DNA of 64,000 nt from Humulus lupulus. Its lineage: Eukaryota; Streptophyta; Magnoliopsida; Rosales; Cannabaceae. Positions within the stretch are counted from its first letter, which is position 1. Each line of letters starts with the position of its first letter. Below, piece by piece: positions 1 through 12,196 of this stretch. The stretch is from contig NC_084795.1 of assembly GCF_963169125.1 (NCBI RefSeq), positions 95,661,411 to 95,725,410 of the forward strand, given 5' to 3'. The notes beneath the pieces are model-generated. The model was not told where the DNA came from, did no database searches, and was given only the letters and a program-made list of their open reading frames with translations. A program made the position numbers and the translations under genes.

Positions 1-886
1 CTTTGTCATCTCCATTTCTTTAGAAACTCGTGATTCTTGCTGTTGATTTTAGGAGTTTCCAATCCCGTTCTTGTCTCGAATATCCCGGTTTTTGGTAAGG
101 AAAATAGGTTAGATTATATGTGTTATGATATGTTTATATGCTATGATATGTTATGTGCTATGTATATATGTATGAATATGTTTTTAGTCGCTTGGGGCTT
201 ATAGTTACTTAGATAGCAAACCTCAAGATTTTTATCATTATCGTGGTTTAGAGTTATGATATACCCTACCTCGATTAGTAGACTGAGGACCTAGATGGGT
301 TATCATATACTATTTTGTGATCTAACCTACCTCGATTAGTAGACTGAGGGCCTAGATGGTTTTATCACATGCTATGGTAATGAGTTAATGGTAATTAATA
401 TTGTAGTCCTATATGATATACGTTTTTACGTCATATGTTTTATAGTATATGTTTCATGATATAGTCTTATGATTTATGATATATATGTTTTTAGTAGATT
501 TTCCTTGCTGGGCATTAGGCTCATTCCTTTTATTTTATATGGTGCAAGAAAATAAACTTGGAAGGTGGGATGGATTCGTGGCAGCTTGGCATGTGTATTG
601 GGGATGGACTGCTGGAAGATTGAGGATGAAGTTATTTCAAGTCTTTTCATTTATGTTCTTATGTATTTCCGCACTTAGTTTTTTTTAACAATTAATTAAA
701 GATTATGTTTATGTTTATGTTTTTATATAAATGACAATGGGATCTCATACCATATTTTGTATTCCGTACCGTATTTTGGATATTTAATAAAGTTTTAATA
801 TTTTATGTATATATGTATTCCAAAATGGTAGTTATGTTTAGTCATTTTTAATGGTCCGAGGTCTAGAATTAGTTGGGGCATTACAC
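1..886 (+). repeat. LTR 3' part, Ty3-gypsy-like, inverted copy of 5060-5880
   Basis: AT-rich non-coding block whose reverse complement is recognisable from about 5060 to 5878, including a paired motif near 265 and 326 (CCTACCTCGATTAGTAGACT, spacing about 61 bp). It ends in GGGGCATTACA at 886, a typical LTR-type ACA end. The start lies outside the window. The counterpart at 5060-7900 abuts an integrase gene and a polypurine tract, which identifies the family as an LTR. No coding capacity is recognised. Confidence 0.6.
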
Positions 887-1858
887 AGTCAGAGTCGCGA
901 CCATCAAAAAGGGTTAGGGTTAACTTTTATAATAACATTGCATTATGAATGTTGGAGTTTAGAGCGCCAAAGGAGAATAAAAAACATCATTATCTACAAT
1001 CTTCAATCTAGTTTTTCTTTCTTCTCTAAAAATTCTTTATTTTCTATTCATGTTTATGTTTATGATCATGTTTGAGATTATGAAGTAGTTTTCTTTTAGG
1101 TTAATGGATATTTCAAAACCCTAGACATGAGATCTTGAATGCATTGATGAATTTTATTTCTTCTATTACTTTATATTAAATTGCTTTTATTCTAATTGAA
1201 TGTTATGAATCTTGTAAAATCTTGTTTAGATGGTCACTAACTAGGGTTTTGCATTATTCTATTATCATCATGGGATTGCTATTCACCTAATAGTATTCTA
1301 AGTAGAGTGATAAATTGCAATTAAGAATTGTGACGAGTTTATTAATTGTGATGACGAATAGAACCTAGGTTAAATAAATTACATGCTTAATGAATTTGTT
1401 GCATAGATTAACTTGTTTCCATTTACAGTAATGCTTTTTCTGGATTAAATAGATCGCATGATTAATGAGTTTAATGCTTAGTAAAGAGGATTAATTAATG
1501 ATTGCTTAGCTTTAATTGATTATAATAGGAAAACTGGGATAAGTGAATGGTTAAGTGCTATCTGCGAGGTTAATAGTTTAATTGTGAATAAGAAATATTA
1601 TTTGTCATTGTTGAAAGTCGAGAATAATTCTTAATTATTTTCTAAAATAGTATTATCTATTTTTCTTTGATTATTATTTTATTTTATGTTATTAAATCTT
1701 AAAAACAAAATTCTCTTTATAGTTCATGTTATATTTTGAGTAATAAGTTGGCTAATAGTCTCTGTGGGTTCGACCTTTGTTTGCCACTATACTGAAGTAA
1801 TTAGTAGAATTAAGAAATAAAGGAAAACTAAATTTGGTACGGCATACGACACGCATCA
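887..1858 (+). repeat. LTR-like non-coding block interrupting Copia-2
   Basis: AT-rich sequence without a recognised gene. It ends in GACACGCATCA at 1858, exactly where the reading frame of the minus-strand copia fragment begins, so an element with a ...CA end was inserted into or deleted part of that copia. The stretch around 1760-1858 (GTGGGTTCGACC, then GGTACGGCATACG) resembles the end of a retrotransposon LTR. The other end was not located. Confidence 0.35.
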
Positions 1859-3938
1859 GGAAACTTAGAATATTGGAGGCATAACTCTTTGGTCCTTTTA
1901 TGGTATCCAAATACTCTTTCCACGACCTTCCAATGTAAGATATTTGGATTGGTAGTAAACCTACTTAGTTTACTTACCGCAAATGCAATGTTCGCTCTAG
2001 TACAATGAGAGGCATACATAAGATTCCCAATTGCACTTGCATACAATAGTTGAGCCACCGCTCTCCCTTCATTATTTTCAAGCTTTTGAATTGAATCAAA
2101 GGGTGTGTTTGCCTCTTTGTTAGTAAGATGACCAAACTTGTCAAGCATTTTCTCAACATAATGAGCTTGACCTAAGGAATAAGCATCCACATTTCTTCTA
2201 TCTTTGATAGCTAATATGGTGTTAACCTCTCCAAGGTCCTTCATTTTGATGTTAGAAAATAGAAACATCTTCATTTATATTATGTAATTCATGTCATTAC
2301 TTAATATCAACATATCATCAACATATAGACACATTAAGATGACATAGTCATCACAAGTCTTAGAATAATCACTTGTCCATATTATTGTGTTTAAACCCAT
2401 CCAAAACAATGGTCTCATTAAACTTCCCATTACATTGTTTTTGTGCTTGTTTTAAACAATCTAATGATTTAACAAGCTTACACACCTTATGTTCATTTCC
2501 CCTTAGAACAAACCCTTCCAGTTGTTCCATGTACACCTCCTCATCAAGGTCACCATTTATGAATGTTGTTTTGACATCCATTTGATGAACATATAGGTTG
2601 TGTGTTGATGATAAGACAAATAACAATCTTATTGATGTTGTCGTTGTTACCAGTGCATAGGTATCAAAATAATATATGCCCTTCTTTTGTCTAAACCCTT
2701 TGGCCACCAATCTTGCCTTATCGGCTTGGACGATCCTATTAGTGTTTTACTTCTTTTGAAATACCCACTTGCATCCTAATGGCTTTGATCCTTGTGGTAG
2801 ATCAACAATCTCCCAAGAGTGGTTAGACATAATTGAATCAATCTCATCATTTATTGCCTCTTTCCAAAAGTTAGAGACCCATAATGACATAGCTTCTTGG
2901 AAAGTTTGAGGATCATCATCCACTTGAAGTACTATAGGATACTTCCAAGTAACTCATTTATGGTTTCCCTCTACTAGGTAAAGAGTCTCCACTTGAGAGG
3001 TTTCATTTTGTGATCCACTCTCTTTAAGCCTTTGGCGAAGAAGTCTTCTTCTAGGCAATATCGGTTGCTCTACAACCCTTGACGGTAACTCCTCTTGAGT
3101 TCCTTCTAATGAGATCGGTTCTTGAGGCTTATTGTCACTATACAACAAACTCTAAAATACTCAACTTCTCTTTATTCAATTATCACTTTAGACTCCAAGT
3201 CTAATAGCCTATAGACCTTGCTATTTGAGGCATAGCCTACAAACACACACTTGATGGTTATTTGACCAAACTTGGTTCTTTTAGGCTCTATGCTCTTGCA
3301 ATAAGCAAGGCACCTTCACACTTTGAGATACTCTAGGTTGGGCTTCCTTTCTTTCCATATCTCATATGGTGAAATTTGATTCTCCTTTAGTGGAATCTGG
3401 TTTAGAATATGACAAGCGATAGGCAAGACTTCTCCCCTTAACGCAAAACTCAAATTTGCATGTAATAGCATAGCATTTATCATTTCAACATATGATCTAT
3501 TTTTTCTTTCCGCTATACCATTTTGTTGGGGTGTATATGGGGTTGTATATTCATGTATTATACCATGCATCTCACAAAACACATTTAATTCATTAGAAAA
3601 GTATTCACCGCCCCTCTCACTTCTAGTCACTTTTATTTTCTTTTCCAATTGATTTTCAACTTCGACTTTATAGATTTTAAATAAGCTAAAGACCTCATCC
3701 TTATTCTTAAGCAAGTACACATATGTGAATCTAGAACAATCATCAATAAAGGTAATAAAATACATATGTCCACCTCTAGTAATTATTCCATTCAATTCTC
3801 ATAAATCACTATGTATCAAATCTAACAAATCAGTTTTCCTTTCAACCCTAGGAAAATATTTCTTTACCATCATTGGACTCTTTGATGTCCCAACATTGGA
3901 CTCTTCCATGCACTTGTCTATAGAATAATACTTTTCTT
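1859..3938 (-). pseudogene. Copia-2: Ty1-copia pol remnant (integrase, RT, RNase H start)
   Basis: Minus-strand remains of a copia polyprotein with many stops and frameshifts. Integrase core lies at about 3316-3938 and includes PYTPQQNGIAERKNR, the segment carrying the catalytic Glu. Reverse transcriptase pieces lie at 2369-2710 (including VHQMDVKTTFINGDLDEEVY) and about 1859-2274 (including GNLMYASHCTRANIAFAVSK). The RNase H domain is cut off at 1859, and gag and protease are cut off at 3938, where an LTR beginning TGTAATGCC is joined. It is the same family as Copia-1 at 12196-13649, in opposite orientation. The element cannot be functional. Confidence 0.8.
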
Positions 3939-5059
3939 GTAATGCCTCAATCTCTTAGAGTGTCACGTGCGTGAACTTTTATAATTTATTTAAATAAGAA
4001 AATGTGTCTCAAAATATATTGCATAAACTGTACTAATAATTCGTTAACAAACGCCCTTTAAAAAAAAACTCTGAAGTCTCATCTTTGGTTGAAAAACAAA
4101 ACAAATAGTTTAATTCTTCATACTAAAAACTTTTTGAAACTAAAAAAAACTTCTTTCATCGATAATAAATGAAAACATAATCCAAGTAGGCTTGAACCCT
4201 AGGGTCGTTAATTGCTGAACATGTACGCCCTCCACTAAACCTCTCGAACTCATTGTTGGACCACCAACTCTTTACCTTTACCTGTAACACAAAGTACCTG
4301 TGAGCTAACACACAGTGAGAAGAGCTGTGTAGGACAAAACCCTCCAACCCAAACTAAGAGAACTTATAAGAAAAACATTCTTATTTATAAACGTTATGTA
4401 TTCATAAAACAAGACATGAATATAACATAACATACTCTCAATCAAATTAATCATAACAAAACATAATCAACATAACATACCATACCAAAACCACTCCAGT
4501 AGTAGACAACCACTATAATGGTCAAATGTGTAACCGAGCACGATAACGTATGCATGCATTTCAACATAACATAAGCAAGCAATTAACATAACATAAACAT
4601 GCAAATTATCATACCATAAGCATGCCACATGGAATATACAACATAAACATACATATACATACCATAAACAGTTATATCATACACAGTTCAAAGCATAAAT
4701 AACACTTATAATGTATAAACCAACTTATTATTAAGTACGTCAAGCGTACACCCTATGTGCAGATGCCCACTTTTCTTACCTCACGTCCAAGCAGCAACAA
4801 TAATTTTGTTCCCTTCAAGTTTTCTTACCAAGCCCAAGTCACAACATAGAATGCAAAAATCTTAATTTCATAACAAAACAAAAACTAAATCACAAATGCA
4901 CCCACGCATTTCCTAATGTTGATTCATACTCAAAATGTCCTCATAAAAGTCCCAAAACCATTATACGCAGAACCTCTAATCGAAGACGCGTGATTTAAAA
5001 TCAAAATTTAAAACTAATAAAAATTCTCTTTCGTGGTGAGTGGCACAGAAGCGCCAGGG
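3939..5059 (-). repeat. LTR-A: gypsy-type LTR fragment
   Basis: Non-coding. On the minus strand it ends ...GGCATTACA at 3939, directly abutting interrupted Copia-2 coding sequence. The region near 4160-4320 resembles the transcribed part of the Gypsy-4 LTR at 11830-11950: both have a CAGGTAAA splice-donor-like motif after a 'gctcacaggt/gctcacgggt' segment. This suggests a related LTR family. The right boundary is a guess, placed where similarity to 1-886 begins. The 63-codon open frame here is not a recognised gene. Confidence 0.5.
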
Positions 5060-7900
5060 TTGGGCATGACTAATTCTAAGACCTCAGACCATTAAAAACT
5101 ACTAAGACATAGCTACTATTTTGGAAGACATGCATAAAATAATAGAACTTTATTATAAAAATCCAAAATATGGGATCCCATTGTTATTACATAAGAAAAA
5201 TCATATAGAAAACATAAACCTTTAATTATTTGTTCAAATACTAAATGCGGAAAAATAAATACATAAATTGAAAAGACTCAAAAATATAAAGTTCATCCTC
5301 AATCTTCCAGCAGTCCATCCCCAATACACATGCCAAAGCTTCCATTAACCCATTCCACCCTCCAAACTTATTTTCCTACACCATCTAAAATAAAAGGAAT
5401 GATCTAATGCTCAGCAAAAAAAATCTACTAAAACATAACATAAATCATAAGACTAAACATAGGACTACAATATTAATGGCCATTAACTCATTACCTTAGT
5501 ATGTGATAAAACCATCTAGGTCCTCCGTCTACTAATCGAGGTAAGTTCGATCACAAAAAATAGTATATGATAAACCATCTAGGTCCTCTGTCTACTAATC
5601 GATGTAGGTTTAATCATAACTCTAATCTATGGAAATGATAAAAATCTTGGGATTTATTTGCTATCTAAGCAACTATATTTCCCAAGTGACTACAACATAA
5701 AACATATACATACATATATACATAAACATAACATAGCATATAAACATATCATAACACATATAATCTAGCCTATTTTCCTTATCAAAAATCGGGATATTGG
5801 AGATAAGAACGTGATTGAAGAACTCCTAAAATCAAACAGTAAGAATCATAAGTTTCTAAAGAAATGGAGATGAAAAGGAGATCTAAACCATCAAGATAGA
5901 AACTTACCAAAAAACCTTATGTTTCAAAAAACTTAAACACCTAACCAAAATCAATAATAACAAGTTAGGATCTGGAAGAAAATGAAAGAAAATAAAAGAA
6001 CTATAATGAATTAAACCTGGGGATAAGAATACCTTGGATAGACTAGAACTTCAATCTACACCTCAATACTAAAATATCATTTTATCTTACGTCCCAAGTG
6101 TTTAGAAAAGCTTAGATTGAAAAGCTTTTAATCTCAAAACCCTAGTGTTTTCTCTCTAGAATAAACTTAGCAGCTTGGAGGCTCTGAAGAATGCTTGAAT
6201 GATGAATGAAATGGCTGAGTGCAAGGTCCTATTTATAGAGTTCAAGGAATGAAACTAACCACTTTTAAAAAGAATAAATAATTGAATAATAATTGAATAA
6301 ATTTGAATTTTTCAATTCAACAGATGCCCAGAACTCGGTCAAAAATGTTCAGGAGTAAATCTAGGTTGTTGAGGGCTATTTCTAATTTGATTCCATGAAC
6401 TTTCAAAAACATCAAAAAGAGTTGATATATCACCCCCTATATGAGATATATCGCCTGCCCCTATGTCTCGAGCCTCCGTGGTTTCGTTCGTGCGAAGTCG
6501 ACGTGTTTTCCATATCAACCTTAGGTGACATATCAGCCTCTATAGCTGCGATATATCAGCATACGATGATATTTTAAACATGTTTTTGCACACTTTTAGC
6601 ACACTTGAAGTTTGTTTAAACAACATTGACTGAGTAAAACGTGATCCTAACAGCTACTGGAAGGTTCTAGAGCTTCTAGATCTATCCTTTATAATTTTAT
6701 TCATCTAAAATACTTAAATCCTCAATAAACATACATGTGACAAGTGTCACATTCTTAATTATTCTATCTAAATCTTAGGTTATAATAAATATCATTTCTA
6801 GGACCAACTATATTAATCAAACCTTATGTTAAAATTAATATTTAAACTATAGGTTAAACTTATAAAATCCATAACTATATCTATGAGTTTCCAACTAAAT
6901 CCTGGCTTGAACCAATAATCACGAAATCTAAAATACTACGTCTTCCTGGACTTGTAGTGCGGTTGTGCTGGCCATGGGCGCAGTCGTGCTCGAAAATTTC
7001 TCAGAAATCGCAAGATACGATTTTAACCCCACTTTCTCCAAAATCTCAAACTTAAACATCACCAAACCTAGATTTTAATACACAATAATTCCATAATCGA
7101 TAAACAACATTCTCAAACATATTTAATCAATAATTTGGCATCAATTCATGTATTCATTCAAGGTTATCATAAATGCATGGTTAGGGTTCAAGAAGTCTAC
7201 CTTTATCTTCAACCTCTAGACAACATATTCACCATAACCATAAATCCCTACCCAAGATCCAATCCCTAGCATGTTTCTTTCAATAAATTACAATCAAAAC
7301 ATCCCAAAGAAATGCTAACAATTAAATCATGATTTCTAGATCAAATCCCCAAAAACAATTAATAATCAAAACCTAATTCTATAGAGTAATCAAGTCTTAC
7401 CTTTAAGTTAACTCTTATTTCTCCAATCTTCTAGACCCCAACGTCAGAGAGAATCCTTACTTTGATCGATACAGTGATTGACCATAATACGATAGACTTA
7501 ACCTAATTTTCATTTTAGTCTGCAAATACTAACCCTAAAACCAAAAGACCAATTTGCCCCTAATTATAACCCTCTCATAATTAGGAACAAGTCCTTTTAG
7601 TAATTTCACACAAAACTAATAGTTTTCAATTTTCTTAATTAATTTATGACCCAAAAGTCCTGTAAATTACACTATGGCTCTTAACTACCAAATTTGTGAC
7701 ACTTATGCCCTTACTACTTGAAGGAATCATTGTTATCGCTCATAAACATACAAAAATTCATAAATTTTTCACATAACCATATTTTAAATCATAACATAGT
7801 CAAATGGACACATAATCATGTATTTACATATAATTACAAAAATACCCCAAAAGGTTACCATATTACGAAAATACCCTTTTTAAAATGAACAGATGTTACA
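5060..7900 (-). repeat. LTR-B: 3' LTR of Gypsy-5 (minus)
   Basis: Read on the minus strand, the LTR begins TGTAACATCTG at 7900, directly after a purine tract (7901-7913, TAGGGGAGATAGT) that follows integrase-side sequence. That is the expected order integrase, polypurine tract, 3' LTR. A TATA-like box CTATAAATAG lies on the minus strand at 6229-6238. From about 5878 to 5060 it matches 1-886 in inverted orientation. Its terminal ACA end is missing, so it is truncated on the left. The length (about 2.8 kb) is long for an LTR, so an internal insertion is possible. Confidence 0.55.
6229..6238 (-). promoter_or_regulatory. TATA-like box in LTR-B
   Basis: CTATAAATAG on the minus strand, within the LTR and oriented to transcribe leftward as expected for a minus-strand element. 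Motif only; activity is inferred. Confidence 0.4.
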
Positions 7901-7913
7901 ACTATCTCCCCTA

Positions 7914-8700
7914 AAAGAGAATTTTGTCTGACTCCAACTCCCAAGTCTGGATACTAAATCTGCATGTCTGACTCCAACTCCCAAGTAGCCTCTTTCATTA
8001 CACTATTTTTCCATTGAACTTTGACTAACACAATAGTCTTGTTCCTCAACACTTTGTCTTTCCATAGTCGCAAGAACACATGGTCTCCTACCTGAAACTC
8101 AACATCCCGACGTTTGGGATCAGCATAGCTTTTCTGTCATTCTTGAGAAGAAATCATCCGCGCCCTAATCTTTGTGATGGCTTCATTAGCTTCTCGCACT
8201 GCCTCATGACCTAGGTACCTACTCTCTCCCATTTCGTCCCAATGTACCGGTGACCCACACTTCCGCCCATAAAACATCTCATACGGTGCTACCCCAATAG
8301 TCGACTGATAATTAATGTTATAAGAGAATTCTATCAGTGGAAGGTACTTACTCCACAACCCACTAAAATCCAAAACACATGCCCATAGCATGTCTTATGA
8401 AATTTGAATCGTCCTCTCTGTTTGACCATCAGTTTAAGGATGAAACACATTACTAAACTTCAATGCGGTGCCTATTGCCTTCTGTAAACTTTCCCAAAAC
8501 ATGCAAGTGAATTTCAAATCCCTATCTGAAACTATCGACCTTGGGGCCCCATGTAGTCGTACTATTTCTAGAACATAGAGTTATGCATACTGTTATGTTG
8601 TGTACACTGTTCTGACAGGTATAAAGTGTGTAGACTTTGTATAAGGATCAATTACTACCCAAATTGAGTCATGCTGCTTTGTGGTCTTAGGTAGTTATAA
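7914..8700 (-). pseudogene. Gypsy-5: integrase C-terminal half, chromovirus-like
   Basis: Minus-strand integrase of a Ty3-gypsy element. The clearest segment (8137-8391) contains KYLPLIEFSYNINYQSTIG, then APYEMFYGRKCGSP and VHWDEMGE, the region after the catalytic core that is typical of Tekay/Del-type chromoviruses. Upstream (8400-8700) the core is readable with stops and frameshifts: a WVVIDPYTKSTHF-like stretch, then an SDRD-like stretch. The rest of pol is missing because a different sequence begins near 8700. It is followed by a polypurine tract and LTR-B. Confidence 0.75.
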
Positions 8701-10180
8701 TCCCCCAAAATCCCTAATGAGGTTTAATGCTTGGATTAGGGGGCCAGGACTGCCATAATTGATTTATTATGGTATTACGTGATTAAATGCATGATTATAT
8801 GATGATAATTGCATATCTGTATAATTATGTGCATGTTTATGACTTATGGATGAGACCACATTATAATGTGGATATGTTCGAGATATTCGGCATGAGATGA
8901 TCCTAGAACGCTCGTTAGCGGTTTGGTCATAACGAGATTAATTTCTAGGCTCGGGGTAAGTCTGGGGGTAATTTTATGTTTAGTACATTACCGCGACTGA
9001 ACAGGTAATGGGTTATGATTTAATTATTATTTGAGAATATTGGGAATAGCGGGAATTGGAGTTCATTAATTATGATTAGTGGGACAAGTGGGAAATGATT
9101 GTTTTGCACTAGGGTAGCTGTATAGGAATTAAATGGGCTTAGGGGCATTTTGGTCTTTTGACCATGGGATATACTTAAGGTTAGTGGTTGGTTGTAGAAG
9201 GTTTAGGCAGCCAAAAACAGAGACTATTTTCCTTCTCTCTTTCGATCATCTCTTCTTCTTCTTTTTGGCTTTAATTTTGAAGTGGGCTTAAGGATCAAAG
9301 CTTGAGGTTTTTGGCTAGTGATCAGCCATTGGAGGGGATTCCAACCTGTGTTTAAGGTAAGATTTCAGCCATAGTTTTTCTGGTTTGCTCTATTTTTGAG
9401 TTAATTCTTGAGCTTGAGAGTTTTAATATTAGAAGTGGTTATTTGATGTGGTTTTGAATAGTTTAAAGCTTAGGTTTTGTCGGTTGAATAATGGATATGT
9501 TGTGGTAATGTTTGGATGTGATTTTGGGATTTAATTGATGAATGTTTGGGCTGGTTTGAATTGAGAAAATGGGCAGGGGAGCTGGGTCAAGTCGCGACCA
9601 AGTTCATGCAAGCCGTGACTTGGACCCAAGCCAGAGCCTCCGCTGGGCTCTGTTAGGCAAGCGCGCTGTGACTCACTAGGCCAAGTCACGGCCCGCCCCT
9701 TCCTTTTGTGCCAGGGAGGAGTTTTTCAAGGGTTTAGGCTCGGGGTTTCATTTCCTAAGGCTCAGGACCGAATCTACTAACCGTTTTAGTAGGATTCGAG
9801 GCCCCGGGAGCGAGGTTTTAGATTATGAACCTTTTATTATTTATTTTTATTGATGGGATTTCATATGTGGTTATGACTAGGTGACCGCTAAGGGACTTAA
9901 GGACCGAAGTTCTCAAAGATCGTTCTTTTATTATTTCACGCTCGAACTAAAGGTAAGAAAACTACACCCAGTATGTGACATGCAAGGTTATTAATGAATC
10001 ATGTTGAGTGCTCTATATATGGACAATGATTGCATTGTAAATGCATAGTAGAATTATGCATGTTTGATTGATTTGTTGAATATTTTTGTGTATATCATGT
10101 GTTGTATACATGCATGTTTTAAATTTGGGAAATGAGATAGAAATAGAGGAAATGCTGCCCAATTTTTGTGGACATATTGT
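8701..10180 (+). repeat. LTR-C: LTR-like block, plus orientation
   Basis: Non-coding and more GC-rich in the middle (9590-9720). It has the layout of a gypsy LTR or leader region: an AT-rich part, a pyrimidine-rich stretch (9225-9265), then GGTAAG donor-like motifs (9356, 9952). It interrupts the Gypsy-5 integrase on the left and meets CACTA transposase-like sequence on the right. Both ends are imprecise and no TSD was found. Confidence 0.35.
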
Positions 10181-10267
10181 TTCCTTTATTTACTTGTCAA
10201 TTAGGTAATCCACAAACCTAATTGTTAATGTTTGTTGCTTTGTTTTTTTTTTTTGTGAAGTTTGACA

Positions 10268-10745
10268 ATGGATAGAGATTGGATGTCAGTGAATAGGTTA
10301 TCCGTGAAATATAGGAATGGAGTTGAGTTTTTATTGCAATTTTTTGCAAGAAATACTTAATCTCCTAATAGTATTCCTTGTCCTTGTGTTAAGTGTGGTA
10401 ACATTGTTAGGATGCCAATTTTTAAAATAAAAGATCACTTATTTAGGAATGGAATAGACAAAAGTTATAAAGTATGGTTTTTGCACGGAGAAAAATGAAA
10501 GTCATTGATGAGGGACCATCTAAGAATAATAAGTATTTTGATGTGGATTATGAAATTGATGATATTGCAGAAATGATTGATGATGCACAATATGAATCAC
10601 ATGTGGATCCAATTAAATTTTAGTCAATCTTAGAAGATGTTGAGAAACCTATTTTCCCTAATTGTACAAGGTTCACTAAATTATCAACACTGCTTAGGTT
10701 GTATAACTTAAAAGACAAACATGGGTGGAGTGATAAGGGAATGAC
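10268..10745 (+). pseudogene. CACTA (En/Spm-like) TNP2 transposase N-terminal remnant
   Basis: The start at 10268 gives MDRDWMSVNRLSVKYRNGVE followed by a CPCVKCGN motif and a RNGIDKSYKVWFLHGE-like motif. These match the transposase-associated domain found at the N terminus of plant CACTA TNP2 proteins. About 150 bp on, TRFTKLSTLLRLYNLKDKHG matches the start of the TNP2 catalytic region. Two in-frame stops and a truncation at about 10745, where a gypsy gag in the opposite orientation takes over, make it dead. It is unrelated to the CACTA element at 30230-48078, which shows no transposase. Confidence 0.7.
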
Positions 10746-10751
10746 ATACTG

Positions 10752-10955
10752 TCAAAAAATGGAACTGATCATGCCCATCCATTGCTCCGCTCTGAATGGA
10801 TCTAGGCCTCCCTCAAAGATTGGAGGGTAAAACTCCTGGAATCTTCCACAAAGGAATTCCCATCTGCCCTCAATCCTAGGCTGAGCCAAAACTGGTGCCA
10901 ATCCTGGCATAACAAAGGAAGAGGGGTTCCCCGACAGATTCTTTTGTTGCTTCAA
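10752..10955 (-). pseudogene. Gypsy-4: gag N-terminal fragment
   Basis: A 67-codon minus-strand frame ending RFQEFYPPIFEGGLDPFRAE then QWMGMISSIF. This is the characteristic start of a plant Ty3-gypsy gag domain (PP.F.G..DP..AEQW). It is cut at about 10750, where the CACTA fragment begins, so nearly all of gag and pol is lost. The LTR and primer-binding site to its right confirm that this is the 5' end of a minus-strand element. Confidence 0.65.
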
Positions 10956-11531
10956 ACACCTGATCTCTTCCTCCTACCTCTGCAATCTTAATTGCACATC
11001 TGTAAGCACCTGCTGGAAATTCTGAGGGGTAGATAAAGAACTCAACCCCTAGCTGAAACTCCCAGCCTCAGTATAACCACCATTAGGCCTCATTATCTTC
11101 CTTGGATACATACCTACTGGTTGAATCTGTAGTCAATAACCTGATCCATTAAACATGATCAGCATATCAAGAGTTTTCCCCCATAGGAACAATCTTACCA
11201 CACTACATTCACAAACCACTGCAATGCTAAAAACATGCCCATGGCATTCATACATCAATCACAATCCTTGCTCTTACAACATTCTCCTCATGCTTCCAAC
11301 TCCACCATGAAAATATCACATTTATATAATCATGGAGCAGGTAATCATATAGTCAAGAGTCAGGCTCTATCATAATCTCATGCTTCTTAATACAATGTAC
11401 AGGTAAAGCATTTACATTCTATTTAAGCAGTTAAACACATAACTACAGAAATAGTTACCATTCTCTGAGTGAAGCTATCTTCAATGAAGAGTGTACATGC
11501 CCATCTTGTCTTCAGGAACCCTTAACCTTGG
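10956..11531 (-). other. Gypsy-4 leader region
   Basis: Sequence between the gag fragment and the primer-binding site of a minus-strand gypsy element. No open frame of note. It is consistent with a retrotransposon 5' untranslated leader. Confidence 0.4.
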
Positions 11532-11549
11532 CTCGCTCTGATAACAAGT
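11532..11549 (-). promoter_or_regulatory. Gypsy-4 primer-binding site (initiator Met tRNA type)
   Basis: On the minus strand the LTR end ...GGGCGTTACA (11550) is followed by ACTTGTTATCAGAGCGAGCC. The TATCAGAGC core matches the common plant primer-binding site complementary to initiator methionine tRNA, with changes at its start. Confidence 0.55.
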
Positions 11550-12196
11550 TGTAACGCCCTAATCTCCAGGGACCGTTACGGTGTGCCTTTTAAACAGTGC
11601 TAAACTCGCTAATTGAGTCATTTGGCCATAATCGTGTAACTAAGTATGATTAGCGATTTAGGGTTAAATTTTTTTGTTAAGATATAACGTTTTACTAAAA
11701 CGTTTACTGTATACATTGGGATCCCAAAAATATAATTTAAAGTTTAATTACAAGAAAATATTTACAACCAGCCGATCTAAGCGGCAAAACATAATTTAAC
11801 CCTAGTTCCTCTTTCAACCCTCGGCTCTGGCAGTCGAGCAGTTGCATATGTACACATCGTCACCTAAGCTCTCCAACTCAAAGATGGTCTAGCTTCCTTT
11901 TGCTTTTACCTGCACCACATAGCACCCGTGAGCCGAAGCCCAGCAAGAAAACTCAATATGCTCATGAACAGTAATAACATGTCATCAAATCATAATGTGC
12001 ATGTCTAGCAATAAGAGCCTGAATCACGCATGCATAACATGTACAAATAAATGTTTGGAGTCCTATGTGCTGAGTAGATGACTAGTAAGTCTCTCACTCT
12101 GAGGTAGATCACTAGTAAGTCAATCTCAGTCAGATGACTAGTAAGTCAATCTCGGTCAGATGAGCTATGTTTAAAATCTAAAATGGTCAAGACACA
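11550..12196 (-). repeat. Gypsy-4 5' LTR (minus)
   Basis: On the minus strand it runs from TGTGTCTTGACC (about 12196) to ...GGGCGTTACA (11550), next to the primer-binding site. The right edge meets Copia-1 coding sequence at TTTTCCTAG, so the element was inserted in Copia-1. A short direct repeat of GACTAGTAAGTC-like units occurs at about 12077-12160, in the upstream part of the LTR. The left copy of the LTR is not in the window. Confidence 0.6.
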
